Positions 24,720-33,074 of a stretch of DNA of 64,000 bases are shown here, in pieces. A model generated the notes under the pieces. That model was given only the letters and a program-made list of their open reading frames with translations, was not told where the DNA came from and made no database searches. Numbering within the stretch: position 1 is the stretch's first letter; every line of letters starts with the position of its first letter. The position numbers and the translations under genes were made by a program. Source of the DNA: Candidatus Saccharimonadota bacterium (GTDB lineage Bacteria > Patescibacteriota > Saccharimonadia > Saccharimonadales > Saccharimonadaceae); NCBI GenBank assembly GCA_017540545.1, contig JAFYAV010000001.1:310001-374000 (forward strand). Reading direction: 5' to 3'.

Positions 24720-25526
24720 TCAAAATGTGAGGAATGCGACAACGTCTTTTACTAATTCCTGAAAGGCGCCGATGAACATATAATGGTGGTTTAGTCCATC
24801 GGCGAGATAGCAGTATTCATCCCTTTTTTGCATTATTACCTCAAGTTCGGGCTCGCAGAAAACAAACCCATCGATACCGCCCCTCCCCTTCGTAAAGTCG
24901 CGAATATCCGCTTCGTGGATGATGTTTCTAATCTTGCCTTGCAATTCACCACACTTGGGGCGACCTCGATAGAACTCGCAGGTGACGATCTTATCAATCG
25001 TCTCGATTTCTGGCTTTTCAAAAATATCGTCGACCACCTCCAGGCCATCCATGCAAAGGTGGTTCTTCAGAAAATCCTCAATCATCACGTCACGGGAGCC
25101 CAGAAGCGCGATGCGCTTGAGCTCTTTTGCGCTGCATGCAGAGGCGATGTAGTTTCCAACATGCAGCAAATCGATTTCCGTGCAACTATCAATGCGTGGC
25201 CAGGTGCCACTCGTATCAGGGATAATGTGCGTCTGAGATATCATTTCGGCAGCCCTGTGTAACACCCCATTTGTCAGTACGATATAATCGCATTGATTAT
25301 ATACCGTGAGATCGAATGCCGCCTGATCGACTGCTTTATCGACTTCACTTGGTTTGCCGCTCTTTCTCAGTTGGTCAATGTCGATGATCCTCATTGACAC
25401 TTCGATGTTATGACTTTGCTGCACTTCTGGATTAGCACAAAAGCACGAAAGTATTTTGCTTGCCGCCTCGTAGCGCAACAAATCTGCGACGAGTCCGATT
25501 CTTATAGGTACTTGTTTTTCCGCCAT
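24720..25526 (-). CDS. Asp/Glu-racemase-superfamily protein lacking the first catalytic Cys
   Basis: 268 residues of the aspartate/glutamate/hydantoin racemase fold, recognised from IGLVADLLRYEAASK, the first-domain end YIVLTNGVLHRAAEMI, the KRIALLGSRDVMIEDFLKNHL strand-loop and the second-domain DGFVFCEPELEVI. Two-base racemases use one Cys in each domain (first CNT, second GCTE). Here the first site reads TNG, so only the second Cys remains. It may have another activity or bind rather than racemise. The start has a good Shine-Dalgarno (AAGGAAGGAAG). Its leader can fold into a terminator-like structure (25553-25612). Confidence 0.7.
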   Translation of the reverse strand: MAEKQVPIRIGLVADLLRYEAASKILSCFCANPEVQQSHNIEVSMRIIDIDQLRKSGKPSEVDKAVDQAAFDLTVYNQCDYIVLTNGVLHRAAEMISQTHIIPDTSGTWPRIDSCTEIDLLHVGNYIASACSAKELKRIALLGSRDVMIEDFLKNHLCMDGLEVVDDIFEKPEIETIDKIVTCEFYRGRPKCGELQGKIRNIIHEADIRDFTKGRGGIDGFVFCEPELEVIMQKRDEYCYLADGLNHHYMFIGAFQELVKDVVAFLTF

Positions 25527-25552
25527 TCTTCCTTCCTTCCTTTCTGAACTGT

Positions 25553-25612
25553 AAAAAAGCTACCCTAACCGTTACGTCCCCCTCCTGTAAAAGCAAGCTG
25601 AAGGAGTTAGCT
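25553..25612 (-). promoter_or_regulatory. Structured leader, attenuator-like
   Basis: Read on the minus strand, AGCTA near 25608-25612 can pair with TAGCT at 25558-25562 directly before TTTTTT (25553-25558). An inner CTCCT/AGGAG stem can form too, and CTAAC/GTTAG competes with it. This looks like an intrinsic terminator inside the 5' leader of the racemase-like gene. No known riboswitch class is recognised. Confidence 0.45.
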
Positions 25613-25682
25613 ATAATAATAACATTTTTTTGAAATAAAACAAGTAGCGCTAAGTGTGGCGACGGTATTAATACTATAGTGG

Positions 25683-25688
25683 TATAAT
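25683..25688 (+). promoter_or_regulatory. Promoter -10 of metK riboswitch transcript
   Basis: TATAAT about 20 nt before the start of the SAM aptamer; the -35 is poor. Confidence 0.6.
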
Positions 25689-25703
25689 AGTGATGTTAAC
25701 AAT

Positions 25704-25799
25704 TTAATATCAAGAGTGCAGTGAGGGACCGGCCCGATGACCTGCCAGCAACCTGCTTTACGCAAGGTGCTAATTCCGTCCAGAAAGGGAAGATATGAA
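25704..25799 (+). promoter_or_regulatory. SAM-I (S-box) riboswitch overlapping the metK start codon
   Basis: The conserved S-box core is present in order: GAGGGACCGGCCCGATGA (25723-25740), the GCCAGCAACC element, AAGGTGCTAATTCC (25764-25777) and GAAAGG...AGAT near the end. The P1 helix pairs ATATC (25707-25711) with GATAT (25792-25796), so the A and U of the metK ATG (25795-25797) are inside P1. The polypurine CAGAAAGGGAAG just upstream could serve as ribosome-binding site. SAM binding should therefore hide the start codon. There is no terminator, so control is predicted to be translational. Confidence 0.92.
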
Positions 25800-26826
25800 T
25801 CATACTCTATCTTTGCGTCCGCGTGGCGCTACTACTATTACTAGAACGGCCGAATTCGTTTCGCCGGGGCATCCAGACAAGATCTGTGATATTTTATCGG
25901 ACTATATTTTGGATCTATATCTTACCGAGGATCCGCAAGCTCGCGTTGCTGTTGAGTTAATGGGCGGTCATGGCGAATTATATGTATGCGGTGAAATTAC
26001 CTCTACGGCAACAATCGATATTGCCCAAGCACTCCGCCAAAGACTTGGCCAAAATATTAAAATTCATCTAAACCTCGTTCGGCAGAGTCCAGAAATCGCC
26101 CGCGGCGTCGATATGGGTGGCGCTGGCGATCAGGGCATTATGGTTGGCTATGCCTGTGCGGAGAATCGCTGGTTAATGCCAACAGAATATATTCTGGCAC
26201 GAGATTTGTGCCGAACTATCTATTCTAAGTACGCTTTTGATGGTAAGACGCAAATTACGACCGAATTGACCTACGACGCGTACGGCAAGCTCATATCTTC
26301 CGAGCTCAAACATGTCGTTCTAAGTTGGCAAAATGTTACAACTAAGGTGCTACGTAGAGAGTTAGCCACTTGGGTAGATAATTTGCCAATTCCAAACGTT
26401 GCTATTGCGGACGACCTCAAGACTAGTATCAACCCAGCTGGCGATTGGTTAATTGGCGGCTTTGATGCTGACACGGGTTTGACTGGTCGCAAAATCATCG
26501 TAGACAACTATGGCCCACGCGTGCCGGTCGGTGGCGGCGCTTTTTCCGGCAAGGACCCAAGCAAAGTTGACCGCTCGGCCGCTTATATGGCACGAAAAAT
26601 CGCCACCGATTATTTATGCAAACGCCAAGCCAACGAAGTTTTCGTGCAAATCGCCTACGCACTTGGTGAGACGGAGCCTATTGATGCGACGGTTGTTGTT
26701 GATGGTCGACCGGAGCACGCGGCGGGGTATGATCTATCTCCGCAGGGCATTATTCGACAACTAGAGTTGTTAGAGCCGCATTATGCCGAGCGAGCTACTT
26801 GGGGGCATCATTTTAATAGCTTATGA
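25795..26826 (+). CDS. metK: S-adenosylmethionine synthetase
   Basis: 343 residues, short for the family (about 380-400). Makes SAM from methionine and ATP. Motifs: FVSPGHPDKICD (21-32), GAGDQGIMVGYA and the P-loop-like GGGAFSGKDPSKVDRSAAY. Because SAM synthesis is under a SAM-I riboswitch and the cell has radical-SAM and methyltransferase enzymes (NrdG, PrmC), a full SAM economy is expected. The start codon lies inside the riboswitch P1 helix. A CapA-like gene follows after 12 nt. Confidence 0.96.
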   Translation: MNHTLSLRPRGATTITRTAEFVSPGHPDKICDILSDYILDLYLTEDPQARVAVELMGGHGELYVCGEITSTATIDIAQALRQRLGQNIKIHLNLVRQSPEIARGVDMGGAGDQGIMVGYACAENRWLMPTEYILARDLCRTIYSKYAFDGKTQITTELTYDAYGKLISSELKHVVLSWQNVTTKVLRRELATWVDNLPIPNVAIADDLKTSINPAGDWLIGGFDADTGLTGRKIIVDNYGPRVPVGGGAFSGKDPSKVDRSAAYMARKIATDYLCKRQANEVFVQIAYALGETEPIDATVVVDGRPEHAAGYDLSPQGIIRQLELLEPHYAERATWGHHFNSL

Positions 26827-26838
26827 TAATATTACTTT

Positions 26839-27996
26839 ATGAATAACGGGGACTTCATAAAAACGTCGGCTTCATCTCATCAGAAAAAGCAGCACCTCAT
26901 AGCTATGCGTATTGCGGGCTTAATGATGACGTTGGCGCTAGTGGCCTTATCTGTATTTGTCGGCCTGAGCTATTTCCGACCTTCGTATTCGGAGACCGAA
27001 ATTGACACGACGAAGTCTAGCGAGATCGCCAAGCCAGATAAAGACTATACCGTCAGCATAGTTGGCGACATTTCTCTGGCGGATAACTGGGAAGTGATGC
27101 CACAATACGATAACCGCGGCAAAGGCGCAAATGGTATTCTGTCGGACGAAGTTCTCAAAATCATGCGCGAGAGCGATTTTATGGTTGCCAACAGCGAATT
27201 TACCGTGAGTAATCGCGGTAGTAAAACGCCAGGTAAATATTACACTTTCCGCGCCAAGCCAGAACGGTTATCGATTTATGGCGACATGGGTGTAGATTTG
27301 GTAACACTTGCAAACAATCACGTTTACGATTTTGGGCCGCTCGCTTTTAACGACATGCTAGAAAGTTTTGATGCTATCAAGATGCCATATATTGGCGCCG
27401 GTAGGAATCTAGCCGAAGCTAAAAAGCCGTACTACTTAATCTTGCCCGACGGCTACCGTGTGGCCTTCGTCAATGCCACGCGAGCCGAGAAATGGGGAAT
27501 TGATACGCCCGGCGCAACGGCTACCACTGGCGGCGTTCTCCTTTGTTATGATACGACCGAATTTATAAATACGATCAAAGAGGCAAAGGCGAATAGCGAT
27601 TATGTCATCGCTATCATTCATTGGGGCACAGAGGGGTCGCACCAGCTAGAGCAAGTCCAGAAGACTACTGCCCAAGATTATCTCAATGCCGGTGCAGACA
27701 TTATCGTCGGCGGTCATGCACATGCACTACAGGGCATTGATTATAATGGCGGTAAGCCAATTATCTATAATCTTGGCGATTTTATTTTTAATAACGGCAC
27801 CGAGGATACAGGTATCCTGCAAGTAAAGTTTCTTGCCAGGGGCGGGGTGAAATTCTATTTTCTGCCTGGCCAACAGGCCAATGTTTTTACGAGCCTACTT
27901 TCGGGTACTGCGCGGACTCAAAAAATCAACGAAATCTTGTCCTGGGACGGCTCGAACGCCAAAATCCTTGACGATGGCGAAATTGTGGCAAAATAG
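26839..27996 (+). CDS. CapA/PgsA-type phosphoesterase, membrane anchored
   Basis: 385 residues: cytoplasmic tail, one membrane helix (about 25-47), then a calcineurin-like metallophosphoesterase domain of the CapA family. Visible motifs are GDISLADN, NSEF, ANNHVYDFG, IIHWGTE and GGHAHALQG, ending with PIIYNLGDFIF. CapA proteins take part in poly-gamma-glutamate or capsule export, though many members have no known substrate. The catalytic face would be extracytoplasmic. It sits 12 nt after metK and may be co-transcribed; an A/T-rich -10-like TAATAT is also close to its ATG. Confidence 0.85.
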   Translation: MNNGDFIKTSASSHQKKQHLIAMRIAGLMMTLALVALSVFVGLSYFRPSYSETEIDTTKSSEIAKPDKDYTVSIVGDISLADNWEVMPQYDNRGKGANGILSDEVLKIMRESDFMVANSEFTVSNRGSKTPGKYYTFRAKPERLSIYGDMGVDLVTLANNHVYDFGPLAFNDMLESFDAIKMPYIGAGRNLAEAKKPYYLILPDGYRVAFVNATRAEKWGIDTPGATATTGGVLLCYDTTEFINTIKEAKANSDYVIAIIHWGTEGSHQLEQVQKTTAQDYLNAGADIIVGGHAHALQGIDYNGGKPIIYNLGDFIFNNGTEDTGILQVKFLARGGVKFYFLPGQQANVFTSLLSGTARTQKINEILSWDGSNAKILDDGEIVAK

Positions 27997-28058
27997 CCAA
28001 TGCGTCAGCTTAATCCTGTTATAATAATGAAAAGGATAAGCGGCAGCTAAGGAGCTTT

Positions 28059-29087
28059 ATGAAATCGGCTGAGACAACCACCGAAAACGGCGAACAACAA
28101 AATAATAACCTTGCAAATGGCGAGAGTGTAGCGTCGAACGATTGGGAAGGCGTCGCCGCCATGGCTGAGACTGACGACTCTGCCGGCTGGGATAATTTAG
28201 GCAAAGAAACTACGCCGCCGTCTGGCGTAGAAAATGCGCCCGACGAGGCTGAGGCTTTGGCCGACCTTTCTGAAATTGAGCCAAAAGCAATTGATTACTT
28301 CAAGAACGAATATTTTGACACTAGAGAAAGGCATCCGGATGCCACAGATGAGGCATTTATGACGGCCGCTACTACTTCGGTTGGCGCTCACTATCATGAG
28401 TATTTTCCTGGATTTAGCTTCGGCTCTGACCCTTCTGATAAGCGACCAGAAGATATAGACTGGCTCAATGAAAGATGCCGGGAAGCTATTTTTGAAGTCA
28501 ATAATGAGCAAGAGGCACTTCAATATCTTAAGCGTGATTATGCGGAAGCTAAAAAGGTGCGTCCAGACGCCACGGAAGAGGAGTTTTTGGTAAATATGGC
28601 ATCTCGAACCGGCGCACATTACGATTTTCCAGGGTATAGCCTCCTTGATACTAACCAATCCGAAAAAAAGCCGTATCACGTTCGTTGGCTTGATGAGATA
28701 TGCCGGGAAGCTATCTTTGAAGTCGATAATGAGCAAGAGGCACTTCAATATCTCAAGCGTGATTATGCGGAAGCTAAAAATAGATTTCCAAATGCCACAG
28801 AGGATGATTTTTTGGTAAGCATGACATCTCGAACCGGCGCACACTACGATTTTCCGGGGTATGGCATCCTGAATGCCAACCAATACGACAGAAAAACCTA
28901 TCACAGGGCTTGGCTTGATAAGATATGTAGGCAAGCTATCGACGAAGTTGATCGCGAGCAACAAGCAGCAACGAAGAGTGGGGAAGCTGTCGATAATGCC
29001 GCTAGCTCAGCCGATGCGAAGCTAGCCAACAACAGCAAGAGTCGCGGTGGGTTACTAAAGCGCATCTTTGGTGGTAAAAAGAGTTAA
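28059..29087 (+). CDS. Acidic protein with three about 75-residue repeats, function unknown
   Basis: 342 residues. After an acidic, Asn/Ser-rich N-terminus (1-70) come three copies of a 75-residue unit: ALQYLKRDYAEAKKVRPDATEEEFL, then SRTGAHYDFPGYSLLD, then WLDEICREAIFEVDNEQ. Copies 2 and 3 are nearly identical at the DNA level, so the last duplication is recent. The C-terminus GLLKRIFGGKKS is short, basic and hydrophobic, as in membrane-binding tails. No signal peptide is seen, so it is likely cytosolic. A good Shine-Dalgarno (AAGGAG) supports the start; the next gene follows 15 nt later. Confidence 0.75.
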   Translation: MKSAETTTENGEQQNNNLANGESVASNDWEGVAAMAETDDSAGWDNLGKETTPPSGVENAPDEAEALADLSEIEPKAIDYFKNEYFDTRERHPDATDEAFMTAATTSVGAHYHEYFPGFSFGSDPSDKRPEDIDWLNERCREAIFEVNNEQEALQYLKRDYAEAKKVRPDATEEEFLVNMASRTGAHYDFPGYSLLDTNQSEKKPYHVRWLDEICREAIFEVDNEQEALQYLKRDYAEAKNRFPNATEDDFLVSMTSRTGAHYDFPGYGILNANQYDRKTYHRAWLDKICRQAIDEVDREQQAATKSGEAVDNAASSADAKLANNSKSRGGLLKRIFGGKKS

Positions 29088-29102
29088 TTACGGAGGTATT
29101 TC

Positions 29103-29426
29103 ATGGGTGTCGTATTCTTTCTATTCTTATGGCCAATAGTCTTAGCGGTGGGGATATTTGCAATTTTGCTCCCATATATTCCGTATATCGTATTAGCCCA
29201 CGGCATTGTCTGGCTTGGGATCGGTTTATTGGCCAGGTATATTTTTAATAAACATCAGCTATTCGAAAAAGGTTTGTCAAACAAAAAGACCTGGATTCGC
29301 GTCGTCACGGATGTCGCCCGTTGGGCTATCCGTATCGACATTGTCGCTAATATAATCCTAATTATTGGCGCCATCATTTTGGCTGCCGTATTCACCGCAA
29401 AAGGCCTCACACCGATTCTACCCTAA
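29103..29426 (+). CDS. Small integral membrane protein
   Basis: 107 residues with three likely helices (about 2-22, 25-45 and 78-100) and a positively charged loop between. The Shine-Dalgarno GGAGGT lies 6 nt before the ATG. It is probably in one operon with the repeat protein upstream. No family recognised. Confidence 0.65.
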   Translation: MGVVFFLFLWPIVLAVGIFAILLPYIPYIVLAHGIVWLGIGLLARYIFNKHQLFEKGLSNKKTWIRVVTDVARWAIRIDIVANIILIIGAIILAAVFTAKGLTPILP

Positions 29427-29626
29427 TCGCGACAGATAGATTAATGTAGCTATCTGCCTAATGTCGCATCGACTATTGTTTCCAACTTCTTCACTATCAT
29501 CGTTATCGTAGTTTACGTATATTTTAGGTTGTTTCGACTGTCGGAATTATCAAAAATCTCTTTTGATAGTATTCTCACATGCTATTAAAAACTCCGAAAA
29601 AGCTTTACACGTTCTTTCTGATACAA

Positions 29627-29655
29627 TAAAATATACGTAAGTGGAATGTGTGAGT
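29627..29655 (+). promoter_or_regulatory. Promoter of the pilus operon with shared 17-nt initial sequence
   Basis: TAAAAT (29627-29632), 6 nt, then AAGTGGAATGTGTGAGT (29639-29655). The same 17 nt occur on the minus strand at 40422-40438, again 6 nt after TATAAT, upstream of the giant adhesin. The transcript would begin at or near this sequence. The rest of the 234-bp gap 29427-29660 shows nothing else clear. Confidence 0.75.
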
Positions 29656-29660
29656 AGTAT

Positions 29661-31433
29661 ATGAATCCTTTTTTTTGGAGTTATGTGGTTTTCGCTAAAT
29701 CGATGAAAATCGACATTAAGAGAATACTCACGATTCTTTTCCTTTCAGCCATAATCATCCTATTGGCTGTGATGTCGACATTTAATGTGGTTTTCGCTCG
29801 TACCGGAATGGACATTCCAGTCGAGATAAATTGGTCCGACCGGAGTTTAAGTTCTCGTCCAAGTAGCGTAACACTGCGCCTTATGAATGGAACTACGGAG
29901 GTGTCGAATATTGCCCTCACTCCGTCTGATGTGGATCCATCAGATAGCAATAAGTGGGTTGGTGTTTTTAGTGGCGTCCCATATAATGCAAACTACACAG
30001 TCGTAGAGGATTCGGTTTTAGACTACTCGATCACATCAAATAATCTTTCGCCAAGCATTTCGGCTGTTACGATTCTCAATTCTGCCAGTGATACAAATAC
30101 CTATACTCGAACTAATACCACGCATAATCTCGGGGACGTTAATTTCATTGTTCTCAGGATTGGCGATAGCTATTATGGTTGGACACTAGAATCATACCCC
30201 ACGGGAACTAAAAGAGATGAACTAACGAGCGCTATTAGAGCGCTAGCAGGGAATGGCAACGCTACGCTTAGCGAATATGAATATGGAGTGCCAGCTACTA
30301 TTTCAACAAACGCTATTGCTTTTTTATACGGCAATACCATTAATGTCTCCGGCAATGAAGGCAATATCTCAATCAGGATTACGCGCGGCCTTCTAGGTGG
30401 AGGCGAAGTATCAGCAGTCTATTACGGCAATTTGGTTCCGGGTGTAACTGATGGTGTTTCGTTCGAGAACGTAGAAATTATTCCTACCTATAACCTTACC
30501 GTTCACCATCTTCATGAAGACAATTCTCAGTTTGCGGCAGATACTATTACAACTTATAACGAGGGCGATCCTTATACTGCTAATCCAATTTCCAACAATC
30601 GGTACACGCCCGAACTTACCGTCGGTCAGGCCACGGGCACTATTACTCAAGACACCGAGGTAACTTATGTTTACCACCCAAAGTTTCATAATGTTGTTTA
30701 TCAATTTACCGGTAGCGTTCAGCCCCCAAATGCTAGCACTTTACTACCGGCAACTGTTACTTATGATGATGGCGACACTGTAACTGTCGCCCAAGCGCCA
30801 ACCGCTACCGGCTATCGTTTCCTCGGTTGGACCATGAATGGTCAAAGCGTAAGCGGGACCTTTACCATGCCTTCGCAAAATGTTACCATAAGCGGTAGTT
30901 GGGAGCAGTTCAGCGGATATTTTTCACCGAGCATTTCGAAGCAGATTACTAATCCTCAAGGTGTTTACCGTTACGGGGATACAGTAGAATTCTTGATTAC
31001 AGTATCAAACCCAGAATCATATCCAATCGCCAACGTCGAGGTAACAGAAAAACTCGTCGGCGCTAGCTTCTTGGCTCATTCTGGCTATACGGTTTCAAAT
31101 ACTGGCGACACGGCGACGATTCCTTCGATTCCGGCCAATGGCGCAGCTGTGCTCTATGCTGAATTCGATATCGCTGATGATATCACTCGAACCCTCACTA
31201 ACACGGTAGAAATTACCGGTGCTAGCGCAGATAACTATTATTTTCTCGATACATCACAAACATATATCGCCAGCGTCCAGTTCAATACCCAAAGCTGGCA
31301 AGATGTCCCGGTCTTAACCGGGGTAAACACCAATAGTACAATACTTTATTTTGTCCTAATGCTCCTAGGAGCAATCGGAATAGGAGGGGGTATTGTAGCA
31401 CATCGAGCAAACATAAAAGAAAGGGAGAAATGA
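29661..31433 (+). CDS. Surface adhesin, probable ancillary or tip protein of a sortase pilus
   Basis: 590 residues. A Sec signal is present (best as MKIDIKRILTILFLSAIIILLA, whose Met is at 29703; the first ATG is at 29661). Domains: an N-terminal beta region with isopeptide-like character, MucBP-like module (LTVHHLHEDNSQ, about 275-335), an InlB/SHIRT-type repeat (VVYQFTGSVQPP to GSWEQ) and a DUF11-like module (PSISKQITNPQGVYRYGDTV). The C-terminal sorting signal reads VPVLTGVNTNS, a hydrophobic helix, then KEREK. It lacks LPxTG. The next gene overlaps its stop by 4 nt. Confidence 0.85.
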   Translation: MNPFFWSYVVFAKSMKIDIKRILTILFLSAIIILLAVMSTFNVVFARTGMDIPVEINWSDRSLSSRPSSVTLRLMNGTTEVSNIALTPSDVDPSDSNKWVGVFSGVPYNANYTVVEDSVLDYSITSNNLSPSISAVTILNSASDTNTYTRTNTTHNLGDVNFIVLRIGDSYYGWTLESYPTGTKRDELTSAIRALAGNGNATLSEYEYGVPATISTNAIAFLYGNTINVSGNEGNISIRITRGLLGGGEVSAVYYGNLVPGVTDGVSFENVEIIPTYNLTVHHLHEDNSQFAADTITTYNEGDPYTANPISNNRYTPELTVGQATGTITQDTEVTYVYHPKFHNVVYQFTGSVQPPNASTLLPATVTYDDGDTVTVAQAPTATGYRFLGWTMNGQSVSGTFTMPSQNVTISGSWEQFSGYFSPSISKQITNPQGVYRYGDTVEFLITVSNPESYPIANVEVTEKLVGASFLAHSGYTVSNTGDTATIPSIPANGAAVLYAEFDIADDITRTLTNTVEITGASADNYYFLDTSQTYIASVQFNTQSWQDVPVLTGVNTNSTILYFVLMLLGAIGIGGGIVAHRANIKEREK

Positions 31434-32524
31434 AAAAACTTTCACTCACTGCAGGCGTAGCAGCTATCGCTCTAGCTGTTGCAAGTATTATTCCTGCGGC
31501 CGGCGCATTTGCGCAAACAGCAACAACATTTGACGGAAACATAAACTCCGTCACGCTAAAAAGGACCGTTTCTGGTGTCTCAAACCCAGTCACGAACACC
31601 TTTACCTATACCATCACGGAAACTAGCAAGCCTACTGGCGCAACTTCGCCAAGCGTACCGAGCAGTGCAACCATCGTTTTCGATGGTTCAGAAACAATCA
31701 CGAACAAATCAGTTGAAGAAACAACCACCATTGATCTTAGCGCCCTTAATTATGATAAGGCCGGTGATTATACCTGGACTATTGCCGAGACTGATTCGAC
31801 GGATCGTACCAACTATCCAATCGATTCCGATAGCAACAATTACACCTTGCAAATTTCCGTTCGCTACACGATGAACGGCAATACGCCGACTACAGCCTAT
31901 ACTGCCTACGTTACGCTTAAGAGCAAGGCCAATAATAAGGTTGAGCCAAATGCTACTTGGGGTAGCACTGCGGCTCGTACGTATATTTCAGCCACCGCTT
32001 CTACGACCGGCAACATGGCTGACGTAAATGAATGTTTTGCCTATACTGTTAATATCCCAGTAGGTAACGGCGTCGTTGCGGGCGATAGCTTTACTATTAG
32101 CTCTAACAGCGCTTGTACCCAAACTAGCGCGACGAGCGTTAAGGCTGGCACTCCAGCTACCGTTTATCTCAAGAATGGCGAAAGCTTAACTGTCGGTGTC
32201 AATAATGGTGCAAATGAGTTACCAGTTGGCGCAAAATATACTATTACCAAGACCAACGCTAGCGACGATTATATCGAAAAAATGGATGGCGAAGATGCTA
32301 ATACGGTCACTAAGACTACTGTAGCTGTCCCAACTGCCGGCGATTCGGCTGCAGAAGCTGCATTCGCCGCAAACAACCACACAGATATTGAGAACAACAA
32401 GGAAAAAGATCCACTAACGGGTATCGTCACCAATTACTGGTTCTATCTCGTTCTCTTAATCATCGGTGCCTTCGGTCTCATTGTCTTCATGCGCAAGCGC
32501 CAAGATGACGAAGAAGAGCAATAA
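31430..32524 (+). CDS. Backbone pilin, Spy0128-like (sortase-assembled pilus)
   Basis: 364 residues with a signal peptide ending near FAQTA. Two isopeptide-linkage domains follow in the manner of the streptococcal FctA/Spy0128 pilin: first domain with NTFTYTITETS and GDYTWTIAETDSTDR (the Glu-containing TIAE block), second with CFAYTVNIPVGN and YTITKTNASDDY. The C-terminal sorting signal is DPLTGIVTNYW, a hydrophobic helix, then MRKRQ. Overlaps the adhesin stop (ATGA), with GGGAG as Shine-Dalgarno, so the two are coupled. Family assignment rests on the motif layout; the polymer itself is inferred from the neighbouring sortase. Confidence 0.85.
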   Translation: MKKLSLTAGVAAIALAVASIIPAAGAFAQTATTFDGNINSVTLKRTVSGVSNPVTNTFTYTITETSKPTGATSPSVPSSATIVFDGSETITNKSVEETTTIDLSALNYDKAGDYTWTIAETDSTDRTNYPIDSDSNNYTLQISVRYTMNGNTPTTAYTAYVTLKSKANNKVEPNATWGSTAARTYISATASTTGNMADVNECFAYTVNIPVGNGVVAGDSFTISSNSACTQTSATSVKAGTPATVYLKNGESLTVGVNNGANELPVGAKYTITKTNASDDYIEKMDGEDANTVTKTTVAVPTAGDSAAEAAFAANNHTDIENNKEKDPLTGIVTNYWFYLVLLIIGAFGLIVFMRKRQDDEEEQ

Positions 32525-32557
32525 TAGGCTTAATTATATTAGACACAAATAAACACC

Positions 32558-33073
32558 ATGGACGGATTAAAGACCTTCTTAGATAAATATGGCGGTTGGG
32601 TTCGGCTGCTCGTCAAGATTGTCATACTAGTGAGTGTTCTGTGGCTCATCTTTGGCGTACTAATTGGTCTTCAGCGGGTAGAGGGAGTATCTATGTCTAA
32701 TCGCGTAGAGGACGGTGATCTCGTCCTATTCTCCCGTACGGATAAGACATATTATCCAGATGATGTCGTGCTGTTTGAGCGCGATAATGAAACGCACGTC
32801 TCATCGATACTAGCCTCTCCCGGCGATTTGATTACCTTAGACGAAGCTGGACGCCTGTACGTTAACGGCGCACGCGTGTCCGATACGGTTGTCTATAATC
32901 TCGCCGAGGGGGAGACGCCCTCTATCACTTTTCCGTTCCGCGTACCTACGGGGAGCTATTTCCTGCTCAATAAAAACCTCGAAGCAATGGATGATTCGCG
33001 CAGCTTCGGTGCGGTTTTCGAACAAAACATAAAGGGGAAAGTCGTAGGTATTCTCCGCACGAGGTCAATCTAA
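32558..33073 (+). CDS. Signal peptidase I-like protein lacking the catalytic Lys (SipA-like)
   Basis: 171 residues: N-terminal membrane helix (about 16-38), then a shortened S26 signal-peptidase fold. The nucleophile region GVSMSNRVEDGDLVLF keeps Ser45. The block that normally reads YVKRVxGLPGD is HVSSILASPGD, so the general-base Lys is Ser82. In group A Streptococcus pili the SipA/LepA protein of the FCT locus is a signal-peptidase homologue also lacking an intact dyad and acts in pilus assembly. A chaperone-like role is inferred here. No Shine-Dalgarno is seen before its ATG. Confidence 0.82.
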   Translation: MDGLKTFLDKYGGWVRLLVKIVILVSVLWLIFGVLIGLQRVEGVSMSNRVEDGDLVLFSRTDKTYYPDDVVLFERDNETHVSSILASPGDLITLDEAGRLYVNGARVSDTVVYNLAEGETPSITFPFRVPTGSYFLLNKNLEAMDDSRSFGAVFEQNIKGKVVGILRTRSI

Positions 33074-33074
33074 T

